A stretch of DNA of 53,355 bases, taken from the NCBI GenBank assembly GCA_030612445.1, contig JAUWNW010000003.1, positions 1 to 53,355 of the forward strand. The letters run 5' to 3'. This document shows, piece by piece, positions 8,775-17,719 of the stretch. The notes beneath the pieces were generated by a model. It saw only the letters and a program-made list of their open reading frames with translations, searched no databases and was not told the DNA's origin. The position numbers and the translations under genes are program-made. This stretch comes from Candidatus Aminicenantota bacterium (GTDB lineage: Bacteria; Acidobacteriota; Aminicenantia; Aminicenantales; Aminicenantaceae). The stretch's first letter is position 1, and every line of letters begins with the position of its first letter.

Positions 8775-10955
8775 TCAGGTTTCATAAATAAAATTTGTAA
8801 GACCTGTGATCATTAACTTGATCTGTATTTTTGCCTCAGTCATGGGAATAACTTTTGAGAAATTTTTCCATTCCCTTTCAATCATATCTGTTGCTTCTTT
8901 TTTACATAAAGAAAGAGCCCCGGATTCTCTGATAATATTATTAGCGATTTTCAATTTTTCAGGGTTATTTCTCATCTCTTTTGAACATAAAATAGATAAC
9001 AGCAGGTCTGCATCTTTTTTCTCTGAGGATTGGATAGCCTTATAAATAACATAAGTTAATTTTCCTGAAGAAAGATCTTCACCGGATGTTTTAGTCCAGT
9101 TAGGAGATCTGCTGAAATTATGTATATCATCGATTATCTGAAAACCTGTTCCAAAAGCTCTTGCCATTAATTTATAGCTTTTATAAGTATTTTTATTCGC
9201 TTTTGCAATAATGCACGCAGCTTCGCTGCCACCCTCCACAGCTGTACCTGTTTTGTATGCATACATTTGTAGTATTTTATCTTCAAGAGAATCATTTGAC
9301 CAAGCTTTAAAATTTTCGGCTGTTAAGTTCTTTGACCAAAAAATATCCATTGCCTGTCCAAAATGTGCCCTGATCATTGTCTTATTTATTGCTTCATATA
9401 ATCTTCTTTTTTGGTTATTATCAAGACTTGGATTATTCTTGATCAAAATGTTCGGAAGGAAATATAATGTACATCCAGCATTTATTGATACATCTTTACC
9501 GTAACGGATATGAATACAATCATCTCCTCTTCTTAGCAAGGAATCATCCTCTATATCATCAATAATAAGTGCGCCTGTATGGTTTAGTTCCATCACACTG
9601 CATACTAATTCTTCATATTGTTCAGGATTAACACCCAATGATTCAAGAGTTAAAAGTCCGAACAGAGGACGCCACCTTTTTCCTTTTCTTGAAATTAAAT
9701 CCCATACTGGTTGTGACAGCACAGAGCTTAGAGCAGCTGAATCGTGTTTCCATTTGGGTTTTCCAAGGTAATATTCAATTTTTTCATTGCTCATATTTTT
9801 TGGGAAAAACGATTCGATTCTTTTATCTACTTTTGAAGAAAAAGCATCCAAGTGTTTTTTAAAATCGAATATGTAACAATATCCATGCAGTTCTAATCGG
9901 GCTCGACCTGATATTTCTTTATCTTTTTTTATTCCTTTGACTTTACCGGCTCCTTCCCAGATAGCCCGAATAATCCCAAAGAAAGGTATTTCCTGGTCTT
10001 CTAATAAGGGGAAAAAATCAAGCTCGGTTTCTAATTCTGGAATTAGGATTTTCCATTTAACTGGATAAACTACATGAGTTCTAGGACTTTTCCAGAAACC
10101 TGTGGGTTCCATACTTATGCAACTAAGAACTTTTGGAACTGAACCCGGTTGGTGATAGAAAGCCCCTCTGTTAATTATTTCATCTTTTTCCATATCCCTG
10201 TGGGTAGTGATAATAATGTCAGAGCCGTCGTTTAAATTTATGCCTATCCAATCCCAACCCAGATATCTTTTTTTATCAGAGTTTAAAAAAAACCAATTAT
10301 TAAAATCGCCCCACTGATGATCCATCCAAGCTTTACCGGTAATAGAATGTGAATCTGCTTTTCCTGATAATTTCATTTTGGGATAAATGTTATAATAAGT
10401 AGATTCCAGATCTGGAACGTCATAATCATGTAGATTAATGACTTTTTCTAAAGGAGACAGTTTTATCCTAATAAGCTTTTTTTGGGCATGGTCTTTGAAT
10501 GAAAGAATAAAAGTTTGTCCTTTCTGGTTAAGAGAAAAGTCATCCCAGTGAATACTGAGGGAGTCAGCTTGTAAATAAACAGGGTCTGTTATAACTTTAA
10601 TTGGAGAGGGAGGCCCATAAGTTTTAATTTCATCCATATAAGCTTTAAAAAGAATAGGATCTAGATTCCCTGATTCATCTTGAAGCAGTAAAAACTGCTT
10701 CGCATCATTAAGGTTGTCTAATACGTCTCTATGTATCTGGCTGAGAAAACTGAAGGAATTATTTTTTGGGTCAGTGGTTGAATTAATTAGATAGAACGCA
10801 TGCTTTTCTTTTTCCGGAGGATCTTTATCTATCTTTTGCCGGAAAAGAGATAACATGAAATACTTTCTGTCAATATTATTTCCTTCATAAAATCCCTGAA
10901 AAAACCACCATTCAAGAGGAGTTTCAAGATGGGGAGATTCATCTGCTAGTTTCAA
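8775..10955 (-). CDS. Fusion of an AttH/CrtC-like lipocalin-type domain with a polyprenyl synthetase
   Basis: A 726-residue two-domain protein. Residues ~1-365 look like the AttH/CrtC (carotenoid 1,2-hydratase-like) family, with EWWFFQGFYEG at the start and WMDHQWGDFNNWFF plus YLGWDWIGI in the middle. Residues ~385-726 are an all-helical trans-prenyl diphosphate synthase: GKRWRP, the first Asp-rich motif in IIDDIEDDSLLRRGDD, then GQAMDIFW, then the second Asp motif in FQIIDDIHNFS (DDIHN, last Asp replaced by Asn) followed by GEDLSSGKLTYV. The C-terminal half should chain-elongate allylic diphosphates; the N-terminal half may hydrate or bind the product. The TTG start is supported by AAAGGA 6 bases before it. 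It is the first gene of the six-gene operon. The fusion is unusual. Confidence 0.85.
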   Translation of the reverse strand: MKLADESPHLETPLEWWFFQGFYEGNNIDRKYFMLSLFRQKIDKDPPEKEKHAFYLINSTTDPKNNSFSFLSQIHRDVLDNLNDAKQFLLLQDESGNLDPILFKAYMDEIKTYGPPSPIKVITDPVYLQADSLSIHWDDFSLNQKGQTFILSFKDHAQKKLIRIKLSPLEKVINLHDYDVPDLESTYYNIYPKMKLSGKADSHSITGKAWMDHQWGDFNNWFFLNSDKKRYLGWDWIGINLNDGSDIIITTHRDMEKDEIINRGAFYHQPGSVPKVLSCISMEPTGFWKSPRTHVVYPVKWKILIPELETELDFFPLLEDQEIPFFGIIRAIWEGAGKVKGIKKDKEISGRARLELHGYCYIFDFKKHLDAFSSKVDKRIESFFPKNMSNEKIEYYLGKPKWKHDSAALSSVLSQPVWDLISRKGKRWRPLFGLLTLESLGVNPEQYEELVCSVMELNHTGALIIDDIEDDSLLRRGDDCIHIRYGKDVSINAGCTLYFLPNILIKNNPSLDNNQKRRLYEAINKTMIRAHFGQAMDIFWSKNLTAENFKAWSNDSLEDKILQMYAYKTGTAVEGGSEAACIIAKANKNTYKSYKLMARAFGTGFQIIDDIHNFSRSPNWTKTSGEDLSSGKLTYVIYKAIQSSEKKDADLLLSILCSKEMRNNPEKLKIANNIIRESGALSLCKKEATDMIEREWKNFSKVIPMTEAKIQIKLMITGLTNFIYET

Positions 10956-10986
10956 ATTAGGTCCTTTAAGTATTAATAGGAGTTAA

Positions 10987-11006
10987 TATACTAGTATACT
11001 ATTATA
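10987..11006 (-). promoter_or_regulatory. Candidate promoter -10 and 12-bp palindromic operator before the lipid operon
   Basis: On the minus strand a perfect TATAAT (11001-11006) lies about 45 bases upstream of the fusion-gene start. A perfect 12-bp palindrome TATACTAGTATA (10987-10998) sits directly downstream, where transcription would begin. No convincing -35 box is visible. The palindrome would suit a dimeric repressor, but AT-rich palindromes also arise by chance. Confidence 0.35.
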
Positions 11007-11179
11007 AAGCAAGCATGTGTTTATAAATAACTCCGGCTTTTATAGATATTCTGATTTATCCTCAGTTGCCATTTTTTGAAATAATATTTTTCCGGGATAA
11101 AAACAGAAAGATCACAAAATACCCGATTTTGAAAATGGGAATGAAAGTTGAAGGGGTGAAAATAAAAAAATAAGCGAAT

Positions 11180-12409
11180 TTAGAAAAACTCAAAACCCGC
11201 GACAACCAGGGGAAATGTTTGGCCCGAATCCCAGTGTTTTCCCCAATCAAAGACCCGGCTTAGACCACCACCTAATAACAATGATAATTTAGGAGAAAGC
11301 GGGATTCCCATAAATACACGGGCTTCGAGGATATGCTGGTCAGGAGTCAGGAGAGAGTGCTTAAAAAGAGATTTGTTATCCCGGAAGCGGTATCCGATAT
11401 CTGTATTCAGATCGAGATCACCAACAGGAAAAGATATCCCGTAATGAAAACCATAAGTCAGGGATTCATTGATCTTATCATTGAGATTAAACAGACCAAG
11501 GGAAATGATGGAGTATAAGTTTCGCACGCTAAATTTTACGCCGCCACTGGCTGCCACTGAATTGCCTCCCCAGGCAATGCCCCTAACAAACCCGTTTCTT
11601 GCTAGGTTAACAAGGCCAAAGGGGACGCCGTTGTTTTCTTTTTTTGCATAGTTCACCACCCCGATTTGAAGGCCGTCGGATACATCTCCCAAATTGACCA
11701 CGCCGATCTGGACTCCTTTTGAGTGGGCGGCTACATTAATAGGGCCGAGCTGAAAACCATTAAGTACGTTACCTGTAACATTAAGCAATCCTGATGCCTG
11801 AAAACCAGTAAAGTCCTCCCCTACAACATTAAAAAGCCCTGAGGCCTGAAATCCTGAGCCTTGCTCTCCAATAACATTAAAAAGTCCTCCCACCTGGATA
11901 CCGGAATAGGTCTCACCCGCAACATTAGCTAGTCCCGCGGCCTGAAACCACCTGCCGTGTTCCCCAGCCACGTTAATAAGACCTGCGGATTGAAAACCGG
12001 ATAGACTCGTGCCGGCGACATTGAACAACCCCGATACTTGAAGACCGGAAAAATGATCACCTGCAACACAAACCAGACCGGCTGCTTGCACCCCTTGGCC
12101 TGATTCGCCGGCCACAGCGGCTAGGCCGCTGATCTGAACCCCTTCCATCCTGTGGGATACAGCCGATGCCAGACCTGAAAGGTCAAAGCCAGAGACATAT
12201 CCTACATGGGAATAGAGAAGTCCCAGGTTCAGGTTTACACTGTCATTTTTGGTCTTATTCAGACTGATGGGATAATAGAGAGATAAGTTGACAACATAGT
12301 GTTTCCCTTTTATTTCTTCTATTTCTTCATCTTCTTCTTGAGCGAATGAATTGGCGGTGATACCGAGGAGAGAAATGATCATGAATAAGGTAAGGATTTT
12401 TTTCTTCAC
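11180..12409 (-). CDS. Outer-membrane beta-barrel protein with G-L-x-N-V-A-G repeats (LA_2272-like surface repeat)
   Basis: An exported protein of about 409 residues. A signal peptide (KKKILTLFMIISLLGITANSFA) is followed by an acidic EEDEEIEEIKG stretch. Residues ~70-250 then hold about nine imperfect copies of a 20-22-residue unit such as GFQASGLFNVVGEDFT. The C-terminal ~130 residues alternate hydrophobic and polar residues and end in VAGFEFF, the terminal-Phe signal of outer-membrane barrels. Similar repeats are known from surface proteins of Leptospira and other diderms; function is unknown. I prefer the GTG at 12409 (after GAGGT, 5-base gap) to the ATG at 12421, which has no ribosome-binding site. 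Confidence 0.78.
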   Translation of the reverse strand: MKKKILTLFMIISLLGITANSFAQEEDEEIEEIKGKHYVVNLSLYYPISLNKTKNDSVNLNLGLLYSHVGYVSGFDLSGLASAVSHRMEGVQISGLAAVAGESGQGVQAAGLVCVAGDHFSGLQVSGLFNVAGTSLSGFQSAGLINVAGEHGRWFQAAGLANVAGETYSGIQVGGLFNVIGEQGSGFQASGLFNVVGEDFTGFQASGLLNVTGNVLNGFQLGPINVAAHSKGVQIGVVNLGDVSDGLQIGVVNYAKKENNGVPFGLVNLARNGFVRGIAWGGNSVAASGGVKFSVRNLYSIISLGLFNLNDKINESLTYGFHYGISFPVGDLDLNTDIGYRFRDNKSLFKHSLLTPDQHILEARVFMGIPLSPKLSLLLGGGLSRVFDWGKHWDSGQTFPLVVAGFEFF

Positions 12410-12563
12410 AGGGCACCTCATTTTTTTATTAATTCACTTATTTATACGTGATTTCAGGTGAAAAAGTTCCGTATAGAATCATATTCGGACAGAGTTAGAC
12501 TCTGGGGAAGAGCCTCATTACTAAAAAAAAGATGCAAACTGCTGTTATCTTAAGCCAATATTA

Positions 12564-14204
12564 TTACCACAACTTCTTGATCTCGTCGTCATAACCAGTC
12601 AACTCCCACCGGATTAGAGACATAGGAATCATTCCAGCGCCTAAAAATTCATCCATGAACTCTCGCAGGACAAATTTATCTCCCAGTTGTTGAGTCCTAT
12701 CTCTGAATATTTTCATGAACTGGACCTTGCCAACGACCATTTGCATATGCCAGCCCACATGGCACAGGGTGGTTTGCATTTCATGCCACAAATGAGGACT
12801 GTTTTCAAGCAGCTCTCCCTGCGGGGCATTCGCAACGCAGAACTCCATTGCCTCTGTTAAGCTCCAATCTCTCTTGTGCATATGTAAGTCTGAGAGCGCC
12901 CGGACAGTGCGAAAAGCTGCCTGCTCGTAAGTGATCTCTCTTCCATGCGGCGACCGTCCGTCAAGGTAGCCTGCATGCATCAATAATTCCTCAAGGCCGA
13001 AGGCGAATCCCTCGTTTCGGTTCTCGGCGATATCATAGGGGCCCTCGTGTTCCCTGTTTCCCCGGATCGGCCGGTTGTCGCGCCGGACCCTTAGTAAATC
13101 GAAGTGGTGGCCCACCATCTCGTGTGTTTCCTCCATAAGCGGCTCCCGGAGTGAAAAATTAAAGAAATAGTCATGCTGCTTTGGCCATGGCTTGCCCAAT
13201 CCATATTTACCGCCACTTCTGTCCTCTAGATACTTATCAGGCACAAGGTAATCCTGAACAGTGAATATTTCTTCTTCCCTGAGGAAATTCATAACGTGTT
13301 CAATGGCCCCCATATAGCTTTTTTTGTATTCCTCTTGGGATGACACCGGCTTAAGGGGGGGAAGATTGCGGTTCCTGTTTTCTTCGAGTTTCTGAAATGT
13401 TATCACGCGATTATCTTCCAGCTCTACGATCCTGCGACAGTCTTCCCATGTATAGGGAAAAAGATATACGTTTTTAAGCAACCAGTTGTAATTTTCTTTT
13501 CCAACCCCGGCTGAGGCAGTCATCTTGCTCTGGTTTTCCTGGAGCCAGCTGAGAAAGCCGTTGATTGCGGCCGTAGCTTTTTTTGCATCAGGAACTAGAT
13601 CAGGATGAAAGTCGGTTAACTGGGTCATAAGGCTTTGGAAGGAATTGTTCTCCTCCATATTATGAATGGCAAACATTGCCAGGTCACCAGCTACCCCGGA
13701 AAGATTCCTCAGATTCAATTTGGCCTGTTTGTAAAATTCCGGGATAGCCTGAAATCTCCTGCGAAGCCAGGTAATGGCCTCTTCCTGAAGAGGAAATTCC
13801 AGGTTCCGCGGAAGTCTGGGTACTTGATCGCCATAGAAGCTGGGATCACGTGACCAGGGGTGGAGAACCCTGTGTTGGAATTCGAGCCCGTTCATCTCCG
13901 CCCGGACCAGGTGGTAATCGATTTGTTCTGAAACCGACCAGCTGCTTGGATCGATCGCGGCCAGACGGATTTGGAATGTTTTTAGTTCGCTGTACTTTTT
14001 CTCCATAGCCGTTGCCGTGTAATCAGGTACACCGTTGGTGATCTCCGGCTTATCAAACGCACGGAACTCATTAAACAGGCTGAGAAGGTCAGTATAATCG
14101 CTGCTTCCGACCACCTCAGTCGTCCCTTTTTCCCCAGGGCAACAAAGAAATATGAGGCCGCCAAGAAAGATAAATAAGACAGCGTAAAGTTTGTGCTTAA
14201 GCAT
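12564..14204 (-). CDS. DUF885-family lipoprotein (predicted metallopeptidase-like)
   Basis: A 546-residue protein starting with a lipoprotein signal (lipobox around FLCC, Cys at about residue 22). It is helical and matches the DUF885 family, whose members look like M32/M3-type metallopeptidases. The best landmark is ETHEMVGHHFDLLRVRR in the middle, with the His-Glu and Gly-His-His spacing conserved in the family. The C-terminal GDKFVLREFMDEFLGAGMIPMSLIR segment is the usual end. The start has a GGAGGAT site 6-7 bases upstream. It is probably anchored in the periplasm or outer membrane and may cleave peptides or esters; activity is not established for most of the family. It is a single-gene unit between the repeat protein and a degraded mobile element. 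Confidence 0.85.
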   Translation of the reverse strand: MLKHKLYAVLFIFLGGLIFLCCPGEKGTTEVVGSSDYTDLLSLFNEFRAFDKPEITNGVPDYTATAMEKKYSELKTFQIRLAAIDPSSWSVSEQIDYHLVRAEMNGLEFQHRVLHPWSRDPSFYGDQVPRLPRNLEFPLQEEAITWLRRRFQAIPEFYKQAKLNLRNLSGVAGDLAMFAIHNMEENNSFQSLMTQLTDFHPDLVPDAKKATAAINGFLSWLQENQSKMTASAGVGKENYNWLLKNVYLFPYTWEDCRRIVELEDNRVITFQKLEENRNRNLPPLKPVSSQEEYKKSYMGAIEHVMNFLREEEIFTVQDYLVPDKYLEDRSGGKYGLGKPWPKQHDYFFNFSLREPLMEETHEMVGHHFDLLRVRRDNRPIRGNREHEGPYDIAENRNEGFAFGLEELLMHAGYLDGRSPHGREITYEQAAFRTVRALSDLHMHKRDWSLTEAMEFCVANAPQGELLENSPHLWHEMQTTLCHVGWHMQMVVGKVQFMKIFRDRTQQLGDKFVLREFMDEFLGAGMIPMSLIRWELTGYDDEIKKLW

Positions 14205-14236
14205 GGTTTAATCCTCCGTTTTTAGAATTCTTATTA

Positions 14237-14490
14237 GCCTGAACTATTCATAAAAAATGTCGATGTTCATGATAAACCTATTTATATCAAGATGTTGGAT
14301 TAATTTCAGGAAATTCATAATGACCATTTCGTTTTTGATGAAATCCCTGTTAATAATCGACATTTTTTACCTTTCAGGCGAGCCAATTTTACCATATTTA
14401 CTTTGTTGCAGCGGATTCGCAGTGAATTATCACAGCTTCATCCCCTGCGCCTCGTATCTATGGCAACCTCGACTCGTGAATAATCCAGGT
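14237..14490. mobile_element. Degraded MITE-like inverted-repeat element (copy A)
   Basis: The left end reads GCCTGAACTATTCATAAAAA followed by ATGTCGAT from 14237. An inward-facing partner, ATCGACATTTTTTACC with TTTCAGGC, lies at 14356-14379, and another end-like sequence, TGAATAATCCAGGT, at about 14475-14490. These match the ends of the intact copy at 34338-34489, and a TA dinucleotide flanks the left end and the outer right end. The interior has no credible gene. It fills most of the 588-base gap between the DUF885 and propeller genes; nothing else is seen at 14491-14792. Probably two overlapping or eroded copies. Confidence 0.55.
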
Positions 14491-14792
14491 TAGATGCTAA
14501 ATATACATTGCCAGAATGTTTCAGACTTTTTATCTGATTTCCTAATCTACTGATTCACTTTATATAATAATATTAGTTTATCCCGCATGGCAAGGATTAA
14601 TCAAGAGAGGTTTTTGCTCTTGGGGTGGGAAATCCTTAGAGATCTATTTGGGGGATTCGAATTGGCTCTTTAAGGGATTCTGAATGAATGCTTATGATTT
14701 GGGGTGGATAATTCTTAAAAGGGATTTTTCTCAGATACTTGTTTAGGTCTAACCCTGTTATCCGTTATATAACTTTTATCAGCAAAAATTCT

Positions 14793-15902
14793 CTAATATT
14801 TCCATAAGACTTTATACCGTTTAATGAACTGAAATCCTTCTTCGTCTTCTTCAACTGTATAGAGTTTTTTATTTTTAAAAACAAAGGGTCTAACTTTTAG
14901 AGGGATTTTCACAATGAACTTTCCTTCCGAATCGAAAACATCATGATAGAATCCCTCTTCTTCCTCCACCTGTTCATATGTCATGACCCAGATCCTACCC
15001 TCATCATCTATAATAAATCGTCTTAAGGGATTGTGGTGTTTTGGTATGGACACTTGTATTCCTGCTGGCATTCCTTCTGTGACCTCTTCTTTTTCCTCTT
15101 TTGTAATTTCAACAGGATCATAGTCTTTTGATATTTTCATAACTAAATCCCCAATAGGATCAAAGACATTCAGTTTATAGGTCTCAGGAGAAGCGCAGAT
15201 AACATAATCATCATGACGAATTGCATACATAACAGCCCCCCCGAAAGGATTAAATCCTTCGTTTCTGGTATTCGGTAAAGGCGACGATAGGAAGGAATTG
15301 AGTTTATTCATTTGAGGATCAAATTTTCTAACCTCATACCGCGGATCTTCTTCATCGCGAACAATCACTGTTCCGAAAATATTGTCACGTGAATCAATCC
15401 CAATATCTAACGTGCCTTCCTTTGCGGTCGAAAGCTCCCGGATAAAATCTCCTTCCAAGGAATAAAAATTAATACCTCTTCTGAAGTTTTCAACAGCAAG
15501 TTCTTTCCTACTGGTAATATTAATGCTCAAAGGAGTACTCAATTCGCCCGGCCCCTGCCCTTTCTCTCCAAAAGTTTTGACATAATTCCCCTCGCTGTCA
15601 AAGACATAAACATGCGCTTCCCTCTGATCCAGAATATACATACGTCCGGATTCATCCACATCTAATCGAATTTGGGAAAATATACAATCTTCTCCCCCGG
15701 CATCTTCAGTAATGGAGAGTTCATCTTCCAGAGTGAACACATCTGCGGTGTACATTGGTTCCTTTGGATTTTTTACGAACGTCACACCATTTTCTTCCTT
15801 GAGAGTACCTTTCCAATCAGGACTCTGTTTCTGACATCCAAATCCCAAAATGAAGATAAAAAGCACAAATAAGGACAAAATCAATTTTATTTTCTTATTC
15901 AT
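14793..15902 (-). CDS. 6-bladed beta-propeller (NHL-like) lipoprotein
   Basis: A 369-residue lipoprotein: MNKKIKLILSLFVLFIFILG is followed by a lipobox ending in FGC. The rest is a repeating four-strand propeller pattern. Typical blades are RLDVDESGRMYILDQREAHVYVFDSEG, then NYVKTFGEKGQGPGELSTP, and later FIIDDEGRIWVM. Such secreted propellers bind ligands or partner proteins; no catalytic residues can be named. The ATG at 15902 is preferred because AGGGGAGGAA lies 8 bases upstream, whereas a TTG two codons earlier would be too close to it. A single gene with non-coding flanks, probably its own transcription unit. Confidence 0.8.
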   Translation of the reverse strand: MNKKIKLILSLFVLFIFILGFGCQKQSPDWKGTLKEENGVTFVKNPKEPMYTADVFTLEDELSITEDAGGEDCIFSQIRLDVDESGRMYILDQREAHVYVFDSEGNYVKTFGEKGQGPGELSTPLSINITSRKELAVENFRRGINFYSLEGDFIRELSTAKEGTLDIGIDSRDNIFGTVIVRDEEDPRYEVRKFDPQMNKLNSFLSSPLPNTRNEGFNPFGGAVMYAIRHDDYVICASPETYKLNVFDPIGDLVMKISKDYDPVEITKEEKEEVTEGMPAGIQVSIPKHHNPLRRFIIDDEGRIWVMTYEQVEEEEGFYHDVFDSEGKFIVKIPLKVRPFVFKNKKLYTVEEDEEGFQFIKRYKVLWKY

Positions 15903-16088
15903 ATCCAATTCCTCCCCTAATAAGGAATTTTTATTACAATTCCATATTTATTTTAATTTATAGGTAATGGAAGCACAAGAAAAATAAGGGAAATATTTAA
16001 ATTTTTGTTATTTACAAAGTAAAGAAGATGCTGAGTGAGTGGGAAAGTATATGATGCGTCCTATACTCTCCCTCAGACCAGAGCAACC

Positions 16089-16325
16089 TTATGTAATTAA
16101 ATGAAATAGATTTTTTTCTATCCTTGCTTTTTTCCATCTTTTCATGGGCTTGAAAAAGCCTATCGGCTCCATTCCCAGCATAAGATCAACGATATTCCTC
16201 ATAAGAAAATCAGGAACGATAGTATGCTGAGTATTGCACAAAACCGCTCTTCCGAGGTTTTCTTTGGGCAAGAAGGCCTCCATGGTCTCGAATCTTACCG
16301 CTGAATAACCATTGATGTCTGCTTG
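16089..16325 (-). pseudogene. Remnant of a serine hydrolase (beta-lactamase/PBP-like, S12 type)
   Basis: The minus-strand frame encodes INGYSAVRFETMEAFLPKEN followed by LGRAVLCN and later VDLMLGMEPIGFF. This matches the region after the active-site HxG motif of beta-lactamase-family serine hydrolases, where GYSA.v.FLPkenLGvvvLtN and a D-x-L-LG-x-EPI segment are usual. The frame is closed by a stop at 16326-16328, and the upstream catalytic part (SxxK, YxN) is not found in the 180 bases to the antiporter gene. Only about 75 codons survive, so this is a gene fragment. It could be re-expressed from the ATG at 16283 but would lack the active site. Confidence 0.6.
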
Positions 16326-16509
16326 TCAGGAAATTAATTGTTCTGATCATACCTCAAACATTTTATAGGATGTACCTGCTATAAAGCAAAATGAAATATT
16401 TCCCTTAGCACTTGAATGTGCTGTCAATAAGAAGCTCCCGCTTTATTCTCAGCTGTATATTAAGCTGTGGCTGAGCTTGGGGAGGAAAAGGATCTCCGCA
16501 CGTTTTTTC

Positions 16510-17664
16510 TCATTTTTGTTTGGATTTGAAACTCAAGCTGATCAGGGGTGGCGCAATCAGGGTGGTGAGGAGTGACATTCCTAGGACAATGGTGTAGATC
16601 TCATGTGTGATAGTATGCAGAGAAAGTCCGATCAGTCCTACTATTATACCTACCTCGCCTCTGGGAATCATACAGACTCCTGTCTGAATCCGGGTCCTCC
16701 GATCTTCTCTCATACAGGCGAAATAAGCTCCCAGCATTTTACTGATTACTGCCCCTGCAGTAATAACCAGGATCAGGATCAAAGTCCTAATATTAATAAA
16801 TGCTCTGGGATCAAGGTGCGCACCCATCATCACAAAGAAAAAAGGCAGGAAAAATTCACTGACATATTTGACTTTATCTTCCAGATTATAAACGCCGGCT
16901 AATTCATCGATCATGATACCCGCCATAAAGGAACCGATGATGGCTGCCAGTCCTATGATGTCAGCCAATTCTGCCAGTCCCAAGCATAAAATCAAGGAGA
17001 GCATAAACGGCCCTTCCGGTATATTCAGGCGCTCTACCCATTTGCGGGTTTTTTTGGTTAACTTAGGTCCCCAGATAGTCAAAAATCCCACAAAGATCAT
17101 AGACTCAAGCACGAGCAGCACAAATTCAACTACTTGAAATTTTCCTCGAGCCAGTCCCCTGACGATAGCCAGGATCAACAGCGCTAGAATATCATCCAGT
17201 ACCGCTGCTCCAATTACGATATAGGCGACTTTATGCTTGATTAATCCCATGTCGTGTAACACTTTGACTGAAATTCCAACGCTTGTGGCTAGAATAGCAG
17301 TGGCCACAAACAAGCTTTCCACTATTTCAAAGCCGAGTAGAATCATACTGCCGAAGCCGATAAGCAGGGGAAAAATCACGCCCAGCAAGCCAACCAGAAT
17401 TGCAGTCCGTCCCACCGCAATTAGATCTTTGACCCTGATTTCTAATCCGACATAGAACATAAGGAAGATTACTCCGATCTCAGCAAAAGACATCAATACA
17501 GAATTGGAGGTATCGATTACACCCAGAACATAAGTTCCCAGCAGCATCCCGGCCATAATTTCGCCGATAATCACCGGCATTTTCATGCGAACGCATAATT
17601 CACCCATGATCTTGGCCGAAGTGAAAATTATAAAGATTAAAAAAAGAAGATTTCCGCCTTCCAT
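16510..17664 (-). CDS. Cation:proton antiporter, CPA2/Kef-NapA type
   Basis: A 384-residue polytopic protein with about 11-12 membrane helices. It has the CPA2 features MKMPVIIGEIMAGMLLG in the first hairpin and AAVLDDILALLIL with the Asp pair of the ion-translocation site. A helix carrying FFLPFFFVMMG follows, and RGEVGIIVGLIG lies near the C terminus. It exchanges Na+ or K+ for protons across the inner membrane. There is no C-terminal TrkA-N/RCK domain, so direct nucleotide gating is not expected. The start has an AGGAAA site a few bases upstream. It is probably monocistronic; the C45-type hydrolase gene begins upstream on the same strand. Confidence 0.92.
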   Translation of the reverse strand: MEGGNLLFLIFIIFTSAKIMGELCVRMKMPVIIGEIMAGMLLGTYVLGVIDTSNSVLMSFAEIGVIFLMFYVGLEIRVKDLIAVGRTAILVGLLGVIFPLLIGFGSMILLGFEIVESLFVATAILATSVGISVKVLHDMGLIKHKVAYIVIGAAVLDDILALLILAIVRGLARGKFQVVEFVLLVLESMIFVGFLTIWGPKLTKKTRKWVERLNIPEGPFMLSLILCLGLAELADIIGLAAIIGSFMAGIMIDELAGVYNLEDKVKYVSEFFLPFFFVMMGAHLDPRAFINIRTLILILVITAGAVISKMLGAYFACMREDRRTRIQTGVCMIPRGEVGIIVGLIGLSLHTITHEIYTIVLGMSLLTTLIAPPLISLSFKSKQK

Positions 17665-17719
17665 TTTGTTTTCCTGTCAATTTTATATCTGACAGAAGGC
17701 CACAAGTCAACTACCTGAG

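Noticed and set aside
11062-11250. Small minus-strand ORF at the end of the repeat-protein gene
   Set aside because: Overlaps the real gene in another frame, hydrophobic low-complexity tail, no ribosome-binding site.
14257-14493. 78-codon ORF inside MITE-like copy A
   Set aside because: Hydrophobic random-looking translation of the element; not similar between the two copies.
16603-17455. Plus-strand open frames in the antiporter region
   Set aside because: They lie antisense to a well-conserved membrane protein and have no family features or ribosome-binding sites.
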